From Nematostella vectensis (taxonomy: Eukaryota > Cnidaria > Anthozoa > Actiniaria > Edwardsiidae), in assembly GCF_932526225.1 (NCBI RefSeq), contig NC_064038.1, forward strand, positions 16,541,075 to 16,605,074: 64,000 nt of DNA. Reading direction: 5' to 3'. The notes under the pieces are model-generated. The model did not search any database and was not told the DNA's origin. It saw nothing but the letters and a program-made list of their open reading frames with translations. This document shows, in pieces, positions 33,570 to 45,219 of the stretch; positions within the stretch are counted from its first letter, which is position 1; every line of letters starts with the position of its first letter. A program made the position numbers and the translations under genes.

Positions 33570-33990
33570 CTCATACCACACCATTCCATGCCATGCCGTG
33601 CCATCCCATCCCATCCCATCCCATCCCAACCCATCCCATATTATATCCCAAATCCTTACTTAGATGACCCATTGCCATTTATGTAAAATTCTCCTCTTTG
33701 CAGAAAGTTAGACCCTTAAAGTTAGACCCATATACCATCTCATCCCATACCATCCCATCCCATACCATACCATACCATACCATACCATACCATACCATAC
33801 CATACCATACCATACCATACCATACCATACCATACCATACCATACCATACCATACCATACCATACCATACCATACCATACCATACCATACCATCTCATCC
33901 CATACCATACCATCCCATCCCATACCATCCCATACCATATTATATCCCAAATCCTTACTTGGATGACCCATTGCCATTTATGTACAATTC
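33570..33990. repeat. pentamer satellite in first intron of Pax gene B
   Basis: CCCAT and CCATA pentamers with two more copies of the 50-bp module (starting 33664 and 33963, the last one degenerate). It is the same compound family as at 30385-33203, interrupted by the homeobox exon. Confidence 0.9.
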
Positions 33991-36414
33991 TTCTCTTTTT
34001 CGTAACTATTCTGAATGTATAGTAACTAATATTTTCCAATATATAAGACGGTTATTCTTCCCAAAATACGTGATACACTTTATTTTTAAGGTCATTTTAG
34101 AGTACAAAAGTGCTTAAAAGCGCGAAAATAATTAGAATATTCTTTAAAATAATTATTCCTTTGGCTATTATATACAACAGAGTTTTGTTAGGGTGATCAA
34201 CTCAAACTCCCCTCATAGATTGGTTAATTAGCTATGAATAATTGATGAGTATAAAAATGTCTGAAACAATCATAACAAAATACCATGCACTTACGTGTGT
34301 CAAATGCAATATTGGCTTGTCTGCAAATTTCCCCCAAGGGCAGCAATAACATCGTGATTTTATCCTTAACTAAAATCTTCAAAACAACTGTCTAGTGATG
34401 AAAATCTCAGATGGGAAATAATAGCCTATCCACCGCAGGCGTTGGTCATAGCACGGCTTTTTGGATGCTAACAACGACAGAACTTAAAGATCCTCTGTCA
34501 GCCGCTGTTTTGTTATCCTTGTATAAGTATCCGTGTATAAGAAAGCTTTTTGAGATATTTGCGATTGAATTTGTTAAATAAAGGGTAACAATTAAGACTG
34601 TCAATTCATCTTTGATTCACGTGGGCCACGTTTACAAACATTGTTTACAGTTTGCAAGGCTTTGATAGCGACGGTTATAATAAGCCTTGGAAATGTGTTT
34701 ACTTTATCCCCATGACTACACTTCTAGGGGAATGAGAATAGTCTAACAAAAATAAGGCCGACTAGCCGACTAACAAAAATAAGGCCGACTAGCCGACTAA
34801 CAAAAATAAGGCCGACTAGCCGACTAACAAAAATAGGGCCGACTAGCCGACTAACAAAAATAAGGCCGACTAGCCGACTAACAAAAATAGGGCGGACTTC
34901 ATCCAGAAATGCAGTCCCATCACCACACTTCTAAGAAATTTCGAATGCTATCTTATAAAAATAGCCGCATTCACGTCAAGATGGTAAAAGCAGACAATGG
35001 TTATATTGCCATAGGAAGTCGAATGACGCATCTCCTTTGGTTCAAACTATTTTTAAGTTTGCCATGTGGTAAACAAACTGAGCTTGTTTTTTCCGTGTTA
35101 CGCTTTAGTGATGCTCTTGAAGCTACGTAATCAGTTTCGCTTCTAATTTGCGCATGCAGTCAAAAAGGTCGAAAGAAATGTGTGCGTTTCTTTAGAATAT
35201 AGAAGGCATGACCAAGATTACCGTTAATATGCATTTATTCTACAGGCGGATTAGTTGAGTTATCAAGACCTGACGCGAAACATGTGACATCCTAAATTCC
35301 TAGTAGTCGTATAGTACTTGAGATTATTTTGTGAAGTAAAAGTTCCTAGTAGTCGTATAGTACTTGAGATTATTTTGTGAAGTAAAAGTGATGTACTTAC
35401 ATTGCATTACGGCCTTTTAACCAAACTGTTAATTGGTATTTATTTGATAGTTTCCCTTCCTTTTTTAAGAAGCCAAATAACTTTCTATAACCTTAGGACA
35501 TGATCAAACTTATTTAATGACTATGGAATGAACAAGCAGGAACGTTGGTTTAAGTAGCGTGTCGAGGAATTCGATATTTGCATAAAACCAAATTCAATAT
35601 TCTCAAAATTTCAAAAGTGCAATTCACGCTCATGAAAATATTTTGCTTGTGAAGCTCCTTTTATATCACTTTGTCGAACTTTTATTTGTTTTCTTTAACA
35701 TAAAGATAAATTTTGACACAGACTTATTAGCGGAAAGAAATGTTAATCTATTTCAAATGCAGGATTGGCACTTGTGTCTCAAGTGTTCGATAGCGGAGCC
35801 AAGGGCGATTTGTTTTGTCTAATGGATGTTATAGTAAATTAGGATCACATAAACGATGACATCCATAATGCTAAATACCTAATAAATAAAGGACTCCATA
35901 TTTATTCACTTCTATCGGAGTACAATGATATCATTACTATATCAAGATTTCATGCTATTTGGCATTTTTCAAGAATGTGCATGCTCAAGAAAAGGTTTAA
36001 GTTTATAAGCGCTATTTGTTATATAATTCCTTCTGAGGCGTTGTGTAGTTGTAGTGCGGTCTTTTTTTTGACTTTGTGAAACTACTTTTTGCGTCACGGA
36101 AAATTCCAACAACGAAACCAGTCGCATAACAGGAACTCTTAGTATTGGACTACTTTCGATGCACATTCTAACAAAGCGAAACCAGAAGAAGAAAAGGTAT
36201 CATTTAATGTGATTATTTTAAATTACTTTTTCAGCTATCGCATCATCGCCTCTAGTTTCCCGGCAGGCTGGACCAATCTGTTCTCACAATACTTTCTATG
36301 ATCCTCTCTTTTAATCTCAAAGTGTCAAGCTACGCACATTACACACCCAAGAAAGTATTTTTAAATCCGATAAAAATAGTGAAATAAAATAATTATCCTG
36401 GTCCTAATCATTAC
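33991..36414. other. rest of the paired-to-homeobox intron of Pax gene B
   Basis: Unique AT-rich DNA apart from a 27-bp array (CTAACAAAAATAAGGCCGAC plus TAGCCGA, about 5.5 units, 34743-34893) and a 46-bp tandem duplication around CCTAGTAGTCGTATAGTACT (35295-35387). No exon recognised. Confidence 0.6.
34743..34893. repeat. 27-bp tandem repeat, 5.5 units
   Basis: Near-identical units CTAACAAAAATA[AG]GGCCGACTAGCCGA. Each holds the inverted repeat GGC-CGACTAG-CC, and the array ends with a diverged half unit GGGCGGACTTC. Confidence 0.9.
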
Positions 36415-37083
36415 CTTCCACTTTGATCCCCTTTACAGTCTCGGCACTTCCATCTTCTTCGGCTGAGGGTTTTTTCAGAATACTTGCTATGGAGTATGAA
36501 CTCGAAAAGTTATGTCTTGATGGAAGACTGTTATTTTTTTCCACTTTTTCATCTTCCTTCCCCTTGTCATCTTCTTCGCCTTTTCTTTCCTTCTTTGTTT
36601 TTAATATCACGCCTGCCACTATGTTACTGTTATCATCTGTCTCCTCGACATCAATAAAGACGTCGTCATCCTCGGAGGCTGCACTGCTTGTACTTGCGAT
36701 TCTGTTCTTTAGGACTTGGCTGATGGCTGCAAGTGATGGCACAGTGCATCTTGAACAGACGTTATCCTTCACCAACCTGTCCCTAACTTCCCACGAAAAC
36801 ATGCCGGGATTTTCTCTCCTGTATTCGTCTATCTTCTCTTCTATTTCGGGTGTGACGTTTCGTGGCGTGCTGGACCCAGCGATTGCCCCTGGTTCAATAG
36901 AGCCCGTCTGCTGGAACCTGTACAAGATCTTACTGACACATCCATGAGAAACGCGCAGCCGTCTGCTGATGTCGCATGGACGAACCCCAAGCTGTGCTAG
37001 CTCTATAATCTGTTTACGCAGGACCAATGGTAGGGGTCGGCCATTAATAAAAACTCCGCCCAGCTGATTGACTCTTCCCTGTC
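36415..37083 (-). CDS. PaxD-like gene B, paired-domain exon
   Basis: Carries the paired domain from [18 protein letters not shown] through [32 protein letters not shown] and VPSLAAISQ, then an acidic/Lys-rich linker of about 70 residues and the octapeptide YSIASILK (36473-36496). The acceptor ATATTTGTAG leaves two bases, as in gene A, and the donor GAAG|GTAATG ends on phase 1, also as in gene A. Shared exon structure and orientation show tandem duplication. The RED region contains CSRC where gene A has CSKC. The coding exons found total about 357 residues. Likely a nuclear DNA-binding regulator; PaxD is my best placement, with Pax3/7-like as the broader class. The first exon was not found. 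Confidence 0.9.
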
Positions 37084-38400
37084 CTACAAATATAAACAAA
37101 CAGCAAATAAAAAGGTTGATCTGTATAGCTAAAGTGTTTCTGGCCGTTGGATGATTTGACTTGTTTTCTCTAATAGTGCAACTTGATAAATCATCTAACA
37201 CAGTTAAAAAGCAGATCTATGGGATGGGATGTGCCGTAGCATAAGTTTCTCGAGAATAAGCAAATCTTCTTTCAAGCTCATAACTTTAAAACTTGCTAGT
37301 TGACCATTTCCAGTAGATAAACCAAATCTTTATTAATGTAAATGTATGGCTGTCAAAACATATGGAGTTTTCGTTAACATTGTTTACTTATCTCTTCTAC
37401 TTTGTCAGACATTTTCTTATATAACAACGTATTCTTTAAGACAATAAAGCAATACTACACGCTCTTATTTTTTTATATACCCTAACCCTGCCATCAATGT
37501 CTCTGAAAACATCGCAGCATATAGAAAAAACAACCAGCCACCATTTGTTTGCGCTTTAGCTTATTACCGAGTCACACAAAGCAACCAATTCCATCTGCTA
37601 ACATTTTAATCAATTATCGTTGATCAAATATGAGTATTGTGAGGTGGTTATTTTAAAGTTTCTTGTAAAGAGACGTGGCTAATCAACGTTCTTTAAATCC
37701 AATTCCGAAAAGGATCCATATATATGTATGTTTAGCAAATGATGGAATCAGACAGCAAATATTATTTGTAGACATCCATGCATAGTTCATATTATTTAAA
37801 CAAATCATCACCGTAAAAAGATCTTGTTACAGATCACGTGGGCGTTACAAACTTTACAAAGTCACCGTTACCTGAGAAGGAATATGAGTCCATCGTTGTT
37901 TAACGGATTGAATCTCCCACCTTTCGAAGTGATGTCCTAAATATAGTGATTTCACTATTCAAGAATTGTCTAATTTTACCGCATGCATGCTCCATGTAGC
38001 TTGAAGGAGCAGTGACGCAAAAGCCATAAATCGATTAGCCTAACGTTACTCGCGACATATCACTTTTGTCGAGCAAAGAAAGGGAATTCTATTGTGGTTT
38101 TAAGTAGGTTGAAGTAGCCTAATGGCTTTAGGGTATGGAGATCGCGTGACAAAACGAAGGTTCAACATAGCGTATCTACTATGAATTCTAATAGCACGGA
38201 TAGGACAGAATAACGCAGACGCACCATCATAGAGTTTCTGTATCAGCTGCCATTTTGATTAATAAAAAACATCAAGGGAAAAAGTGATAATTTTCATTTG
38301 CTGATTTAGGGAAGTTGTTGTAAGATTTGATTAAAAGAAGGCCAATCACGTCAACATTTTACTTTTGCACATACTTACTTATTCAAAGCATCCATTTCCA
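37084..38400. other. upstream flank of Pax gene B, no gene recognised
   Basis: Should hold the first exon and promoter of Pax gene B or part of the first intron. AT-rich, with no recognisable coding segment or repeat. The open frame continuing upstream of 37083 is intronic read-through. Confidence 0.5.
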
Positions 38401-38409
38401 TCCATTTCC

Positions 38410-38460
38410 GTGAATCGTTACAAGCTTATTTACATCAGAAATAAGCTTGTAACGATTCAC
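38410..38460. repeat. perfect 22-bp hairpin beside a LINE tail
   Basis: GTGAATCGTTACAAGCTTAT plus TT (38410-38431) is perfectly complementary to 38439-38460 across a 7-bp loop ACATCAG. It is followed within about 10 bp by the element tail CCCTTGAAGAAGTCTTATTA (38471-38490), which ends GTGTATTGTATTC. Confidence 0.9.
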
Positions 38461-38470
38461 CTTCTTCAGT

Positions 38471-38545
38471 CTGCCCTTGAAGAAGTCTTATTAAAGACGA
38501 AAATTTGGCAGAGTCGGGTTCCAGGTTTTGGTGTATTGTATTCAT
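38471..38545 (+). mobile_element. LINE/SINE 3' tail
   Basis: TGAAGAAGTCTTATTAAAGA, TTTGGCAGAGTCG and TTTTGGTGTATTGTATTC match the segments at 9025 and 21661. Only the 3' end is present, as expected after 5'-truncated retrotransposition. Confidence 0.6.
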
Positions 38546-38619
38546 TGTTCTGGTAAGAGATCACGACAGTTTGGGCTTTTTGATTCTATTTTTTTTATTT
38601 TAAAATGTTGTTAAATGTC

Positions 38620-38678
38620 GACGACGACGACGATGACGATGTTGATGATGATGTTGATGATGATGATGATGATGATGT

Positions 38679-38753
<75 letters not shown>
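38620..38753. repeat. (GAT)n microsatellite
   Basis: GAC/GAT units pass into an almost pure (GAT)n tract with three GTT interruptions on the left. Runs of Asp, Met or Ile in the three frames are artefacts of the repeat. It directly precedes the R2-like LINE remnant. Confidence 0.95.
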
Positions 38754-38755
<2 letters not shown>

Positions 38756-38834
38756 CGAAACTCCAGGGGTACCAAGGACCAGTTAATTATTGATAAGACC
38801 ATTGTACGTAACTAACTGCAAGAGAATATTAACG

Positions 38835-40620
38835 GGCTTAGGGATGGCTTGGATCGACTTCAAGAAAGCATTCGATAAGGTGCCTCATTCGTAACACTTT
38901 AAAAAGTGCCTGGACTTATTTGGTGCTGCTGACAAGCTAAGAGCAACCATAGGGAGTAGCATGAACGCGTGAGCACGGAATTGATGGTTGGTAAAGTTAC
39001 CATAAACACAAGAATATTTCAGGGAGATAGCTTATCGCCACTTCTGTTTGCGCTAGCACTCATTCCTCTGACGTTATTGATTAAGAAAATGAAGGCTGCA
39101 TACAACTTGGAAGAAGGAAGAGGAGTAATAAATCATTTGCTATACATGGACGACCTTGAGTTGTATGTCGAAAAAGAAAAGCAAAAAGACAGCTTGGTTC
39201 AGTCCGCCAGGATATTCAGCTCCGATTGCAATAAGGGCATTGAGCTTCCGGACAAAGGGGAAAATCATATCGCTTAGTGAAGATCGTGAAAGGTATAAAT
39301 ACCTAGGAATCCTAGAGGCAGACGAAATAAAAAACTTAGAGATGAAGGAAATGGCAAAGAAAGAAAGGGTAAGAATTTTTTCAAAGCCGAATGGTAAAAA
39401 TACAATTACAGCAATCAAATCAAGAGCGGTCTCCGTTATTAGATATGGCACTGGACCTAGTGCGAGCTACAAGAAATTGATAGGAAGACGCGCAAGCTGC
39501 TGTCCATTTATAGATCACTCCACACGCTGATGTAGATAGAATTAACATCCACAGAAAGGAAGGTGGTAGAGGTCTCATAGGCGTAGAGGATTATAAACAC
39601 GCAGAGGTTGAGAGCCTATATAAGTACGTTAGCGATAGCGACGACGCACTCCTTCAAACGGTTATCAAAGAAAATACCTTGATTGGATGAGTTCCCTGGT
39701 ATGAAAGCCCTTAGGATAGAAAGGAGGCATAAGCTTCTAGAGAAAGCTCTCCACGGATAGTTCTTTAAAGCCACCGAAGACAAGGTGACCCAGAACTTAC
39801 TTGGAGATGGTTGAAGAGAGGCCAGCTTAAACGAGAAACCGAACCGGTCTGATTACGGCAGAACAAGCACAAGCCTTAAGTTCAAACAGTATGAAAGCAA
39901 AGATCGACAAGCAGGACATATCATCTACATGTAGATTATGTGGCCAGAGGGAAGAGACTGCAGCGCACATCGTCGCCGATTGTGAGATGTTAGCGCGAAA
40001 ACAATATCGTTAATGGAGACATGACAAGGTCGCTGCCATTATGCATTGGAAGCTATGTGAGAGATATGGAATCGAAAGATGTGAAAAGTGGTACGGGCAT
40101 ATCCCGCAGCCAGTGCTTGAGTCAGACAAAGTCAAATTGCTGTGGAACTTCAGTATACAGACTGACCAGCATTTAGAGCATAACAAGCAGCAAGCCAGAC
40201 ATCGTATTGTAGTTGGATAAGGAATCAAGAAATTGCCTCATTGTAGTTATTGCCTGCCCATTCCACACGAGGGTCTTGACGAAACACCAAGGGAAAATAG
40301 AATCCTACAGTGACCTGAAGCGAGAATTGAAGCTTCTATGGAAGCGCCGAGTAGTCCAAATACTGCCGATAGTGATCGTAGCCGTTGGCACAGTACCAGC
40401 AGGCCTTGTAAGGCATTAAGAGGGCTTACAGTACCAGACCTTGTGCCCTCGTTTGACATGCTGCAAGAGGCCTGAGGAATGAAGCTTATTCTTGCTGTAA
40501 AAAGCTAGTTCTCGAGCTATTAGACACCTTAAACTCGATAATAGACACCTTAGATCACAGGCTGTAAACTGGTGCCCACGAAACTCCAGTGCCTAGCACT
40601 GTGCAGTCAAAAACATAATA
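38835..40620 (+). pseudogene. R2-like LINE polyprotein remnant (RT to endonuclease)
   Basis: Pieces of a retrotransposon polyprotein in order: RT motif A WIDFKKAFDKVPH (38850 region, first catalytic Asp intact), RT motif B IFQGDSLSPLLFA (from about 39014), the YMDD box (39143-39154), then a CCHC knuckle C-x2-C-H-C (39930-39983), followed by a decayed restriction-like endonuclease region (DKESRNCLIVV, ACPFHTRV, LKRELKLLWKR) near 40210-40400. The order RT, CCHC, C-terminal endonuclease is that of the R2/NeSL-type early LINE clades. At least six stops or frameshifts break it, and the part before RT is missing. The AATAATAATGACGACGACGA tail at about 40617 resembles the simple-repeat 3' tail of such elements. 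Confidence 0.75.
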
Positions 40621-40795
40621 ATAAAAATAATAATGACGACGACGACGAACGATGATGATGATGATGATAGTAATAACAATCCGTTTATTAACCTCATTTC
40701 ATGTTAAACCTGAATTACAGGGCGGTCAGCATAATGAGCACACAATAAAGAATTACATAAATACTCTGATAACGATACGCACAGAAATTGTTTAT

Positions 40796-41255
40796 CCTAT
40801 TGTGTGTGCTCCAGTAATCGGGTCAACTGTCGCTGTTCCAGACAATAGGTCATGGATACTGGCTACCGGGACAGAAAAACGTTGCTTAAGGGGGCCACCA
40901 CTCTTAGCCTTCTTCACTAGGTTATTCCAAGCGTTTTGCCTGAGCTGACATAGAGTGTAAGAAATAGAGACATAAAGTATGACATAGAGGCTGACATAGA
41001 GTATAAGAAAGGTGCAGAAACACAATCCGCAGCACTTTTTTATGGATTCGATAAACTAAAAAAAAGGCAGGAAGTGACGACCAGAGGTGAGGTGTACTCA
41101 AGTACAGGTCTTAAAATAAAACAATAAACCCTATTGAGTTCTAGTGTAGAGAGACCGCTTTTCTTGAGAGCGCGGATTGCATATAAGCGATTGGTGCTTT
41201 TTTCACTATGTAGTCGCAGTGGAAATTCCATGATAGGTCACTTGCTAATGCAGGC
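40796..41255 (-). pseudogene. LINE RT C-terminal fragment, antisense
   Basis: On the minus strand, NRLYAIRALKKSGL and VYCFILRPVLEYTSP are the thumb/C-terminal signature downstream of the LINE reverse transcriptase catalytic core. After a frameshift, RQNAWNNLVKKA and LKQRFSVP follow, the usual end of such ORF2 proteins. It is a different LINE type from the R2-like remnant and lies head-on against it. No catalytic part remains. Confidence 0.6.
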
Positions 41256-42576
41256 CAAGCATCAAGCAACTTAAAAATTTAACACTCTCATAACACAGCC
41301 GCCTTTAAGAGCAGTGGCGGAGACTTAAAGATTCATATTGCGCGCGATGGCATAGCGATTGATGTCCTTCGCAACTCATGAAAGGTAGCTAGGTGAATTT
41401 CTCGGTACTACTTCAAATACGATAGTGTCGATGCGATTGTGCTATTCACGCGCTAACCTCTGGGGTTCGAGGTATTGGCGGACCCTCCTCTGAACTCCCA
41501 AAACGGCTCAAATGGGAAAAAACGACACAGAGACTTCATGAAAGTCTTCAGCCTTATTTATACACCAAAATACACTACTAATTCTTTTATTTTTATAACT
41601 TTTTATGTGCATATATAAACTTTAGTATCGAAGCGGTTTCATACGAGAAGATCACTGAACTTAGCGCACCTGTGCTTAACCGCCATCAAAACGGCCAAGG
41701 ACCGTGATGGTCTCTCGAATCGGCAACACAGAAACAGTAAACTCTGGCAGTAGAAACGTTTTAATATAGTTGCATATTTTTAGTTTTCTAATTGTTGTAA
41801 AAATCATACAGAGACTGTGAAACAGAGATGGAAATAGCTTTTTATTTTTACAAAACTCATGTGACAAGTGACATAAAATGAGTTTGGTCATCCTGTGGTT
41901 TAAGATGCTCGCGCAGTCCCAGGCCCAGGGTCCACGTTCTAACAAACGTCACTCGATTCAGCGTCGATGGTGTTTGGTTCTCTCTTCATCTTCGGTCGTC
42001 ATCGTTTTCTCGCTGTTTGTTAGACAAACCGAATGATATGAAAAGCCCGGAGATATTGAAAGGTAAAAGGGACTCTTCTTCTTATATCTAACAGTAGCTG
42101 AGAGCAATGTAGAAGGCATTTCGTTGTTGACTGTGTCGAGTGTCGTATGATCGATAAAGTTTGTTTGTCGGTGCGGTAGCCTTCAAATTACGCTCAAAAC
42201 ACATAACCCAGATCAATAGAATACTAACAAGTCTTATTTATGAGCTTTGATCTTTTTAAAGTGCTATTTATTCTTATTTTGAGTGAACAATTTTATGCTT
42301 TTTAGCTCGTTGGCTTGTTTGAAATTTTGGCACCCAAAAGTTATGAATGAATGTGGTCCGCTCTCTTAGATTCCTACATAGAAAAAGTTCTTTACCATGT
42401 TTAAATTGATAACAATGTTTTTCTCAGGGCCATGAATTTGGCGAGGTCAGAAGTGCTACAATCATTTCAAACCTGGGACTGACATGAGACATGTTCAACA
42501 AAGTGAGTTTGTCACGTGCTCTGGCTTGTGTCTAGTATTTTGGCCTTCTCATCTTCTCATACTATTATTATCGATA
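41256..42576. other. intergenic, no gene recognised
   Basis: AT-rich DNA with no recognisable coding exon or repeat. One minus-strand frame (41676-41945) is open but featureless. Confidence 0.5.
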
Positions 42577-42580
42577 ATCA

Positions 42581-43142
42581 TAGATAATCCATATTTCCCA
42601 TCTCGTTCTCTTAATTATACAATAGATCTTACATGACTAAAATGGATAATCCATATTTCCCATCTTGTTCTCTTAATTATACAATAGATCTTACATGACT
42701 AAAATGAATAATTCATATTTTCCATCTCGTTCTCTTAATTATACAATAGATCTTACATGACTAAAATGGATAATCCATATTTCCCATCTCGTTCTCTTAA
42801 TCATACAATAGATCTTACATGACTAAAATGGATAATCCATATTTCCCATCTCGTTCTCTTAATAATACAATAGATCTTACATGACTAAAATGGATAATCC
42901 ATATTTCCCATCTTGTTCTCTTAATCATACAATAGATCTTACATGACTAAAATGGATAATCCATATTTCCCTTCTCGTTCTCTTAATCATACAATAGATC
43001 TTACATGACTAAATGGATAATCCATATTTCCCATCTCATTCTCTTAATCATACCATAGATCTTACATGACTAAAATGGATAATCCATATTCCGCATCTTG
43101 TTCTCTTAATCATACAATAGATCTTACATGACTAAAATGGAT
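42581..43142. repeat. 62-bp tandem array, nine units
   Basis: Units start about every 62 bp and contain ATGGATAATCCATATTTCCC, ATCT[CT]GTTCTCTTAAT and ACAATAGATCTTACATGACT. Units differ at a few positions only (one is 61 bp). Each contains ATGGATAATCCAT, a near-palindrome. Confidence 0.95.
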
Positions 43143-43775
43143 GTTGGGTCAGGGTTGTTGGTAGAATCAAACTAAACTTTCTCTCTGTTTTGGTTTTACG
43201 TTGAACTTGAAGTCTTCATTTCCATTGGATGGAGGGGCAAATATATTTTGAGCATGAAGATATGATTTAGATTTGATTTTTAATTAAAATGGGATCGGCA
43301 ATCAGTTATATCTGTTGAAGCAGAATTCTATATTTTAATGCATTTGCTTCTTGTAGAATATTTTCCATGATTTTTCTTTTTTGGTTTTTAATGCTCTTCT
43401 TGTGGTATAAATGAATCAAATTGTTGTGTCAGTATTTTGGTTAAAATGGCATATGTAAATAACCCTACTATGCTCAACAGTTCTTGGGGCACACCACTTT
43501 TAAACATTTTCTATGCTGATTTCACTCATTATATTATATATTTCTTTTATTCCATGTAACAAATAAATATAATAATTACATTCATTATCGTAACAAATAT
43601 TATTGTATCACTACGCCATATTACAATCTTAATTGATTTTGTAACTAATCTGTGGTTATTCTACTACTTCACTAAACTTTACAACAAATAATTACAACTA
43701 ATGACTGCTAAAGGCAAGTGTGGGTGGGGAAACATAAAGCTTTGCACAATGTATGTGTATGTGTATCATACACAT
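43143..43775. other. intergenic, no gene recognised
   Basis: Very AT-rich sequence between the 62-bp array and the left end of the 6-kb transposon; nothing recognisable. Confidence 0.5.
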
Positions 43776-44106
43776 GGGCAATTCCACATGAGACATGATA
43801 TTTTCAGAATTTGTCAAATATCATATTCACTGACAAAAACAGCTTGAACAGCTCATGCATGGAGCTAGCAGAAAATGGTATTTGTTTGTGCTACGCCCAC
43901 CACGTGGGGGGCTTTGATATCTTACCCTACTTCAACACTTAAAAATAAACATTTAGACACAAAATACTAAAAGGTGGCAAATTAATATAAAAAAAATAAG
44001 GGGTTTGCTGAATAAGAGGTTTAATGGATACCTTATGACTTTCTTAATCATGTTTGAAATTTTGAAATAATAAATTTTCTTCTTCATATAATTAGGTTGA
44101 AATAGT

Positions 44107-44315
44107 GTTGTGGACATTACGTAATGTCCGCAACACTTACACATTGTAATTCAAATCCTCAAGCAGCAATTACATATGGGACAAAAACATTTTGTTTGCT
44201 TTTTTAGCTAGTTTATGTTGTTGTTTGGGTGAAAGAATTTCAAGTGTATCACTCTCCCCTTTATTCTGTAGGGTCCAGTAAAAGATTGTTGCGGACATTA
44301 CGTTGCGGACATTAC
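44107..44315. repeat. left subterminal repeat cluster
   Basis: Four copies of GTAATGTCCGCAAC: an inverted pair meeting head to head at 44120/44121 (a 32-bp near-perfect palindrome, 44105-44136) and two abutting direct copies in the opposite orientation at 44288-44315. Confidence 0.85.
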
Positions 44316-44684
44316 ATTTCTATTTCCTCTTGCATAATCATATAAAATGTTTCATTAAGTTATCCCACAATATAAATTCCAAAAAAACACACTCAAATGG
44401 TGCAATGTCTATAAAACATGAACTTAATTAGTGCTCAAAGAGCCATTTCTTGGCGTTTGTCACATTCTTTGTGCATAAATCAGTGAGTATAGATGAAGAT
44501 GTCAGCGGGTAGAATTGAAGACCTTCTCAATGTCTGCAAGCATGGGAACCATGAATGGGCTTGCATTCGAGAGAGCAACTGGCCCAAAGAAAATGCAGGA
44601 TACATGAACATCATCAATGTCATCCCTCATAGGCCAATCAAATCTGTTGGCTCCTACCCTGTGAAGATATTTGACCTTCACTCT

Positions 44685-45219
44685 TTAACCTTCCATACTT
44701 AGTACTCTCCCAATGTAGTATTTGCATGTACTGTTGAACTGATAGTGGACAGCATAGTACTTATCTCTCTCAATTGTGGGATAGGGAATCTGCTGGAGTG
44801 CTCCCCTTTGAAGCTCAAGGAGAATGCCATTCCTAAACTGAGGAAGGGAAGTGGCCTCCACCATATGACCAATGTCTGCAAGGCATCTAGCATATAGGCA
44901 TGTATATTCCCCACAGTCATAGTCATTGCCGCTTGATTGCTGTGCAATGTCAACTTTGGTGTTGCAGAAGAAACCCCACTCTTCTATGTTGGCACCAAGC
45001 TTGCTTAGCACTGAAGCCATTTTATTCATTGCTTTCTGGGTTGGGGGCTTGACATAGTCCACTGCTCGGCTATCCAGCACAAAAACAACTTTCATTCGAG
45101 GTAGGACTGCAAGAAGGAACCAATGGTTGGGGTTTGGTGTGTTGCAAGGGACAAGGATCAGATCGTAGGAGAGGGGAGATTCATACTCTTTTAGGAGTCA
45201 AGTAGAGATAGCAGAAACC
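44685..45219 (-). pseudogene. transposon ORF, Ulp1 protease C-terminal half
   Basis: Continuation, after the piggyBac, of the reading frame at 46777-49089. It holds the SUMO-protease-type (C48) catalytic set in order: HW (His codon 45123-45125), LDS (Asp 45072-45074), Gln near 44942 and DCG (Cys 44913-44915). A short segment with KYYIGRVL follows the protease before the stop. An in-frame TGA lies at 45198-45200. In the family this fold cleaves SUMO-type conjugates or precursors; here its role would be transposon-borne and is unknown. The copy is not intact. Confidence 0.75.

Noticed and set aside
31707-34117. YHTIP and MVWYG repeat proteins
   Set aside because: Translations of CCATA pentamers; all frames of a 15-bp superperiod are open. 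No start context or unique sequence.
36423-36947. Plus-strand 174-codon frame opposite the Pax gene B paired exon
   Set aside because: Shadow of the paired-domain exon on the other strand.
38605-38802. Poly-Asp, poly-Met and poly-Ile frames
   Set aside because: Three frames of a GAT microsatellite.
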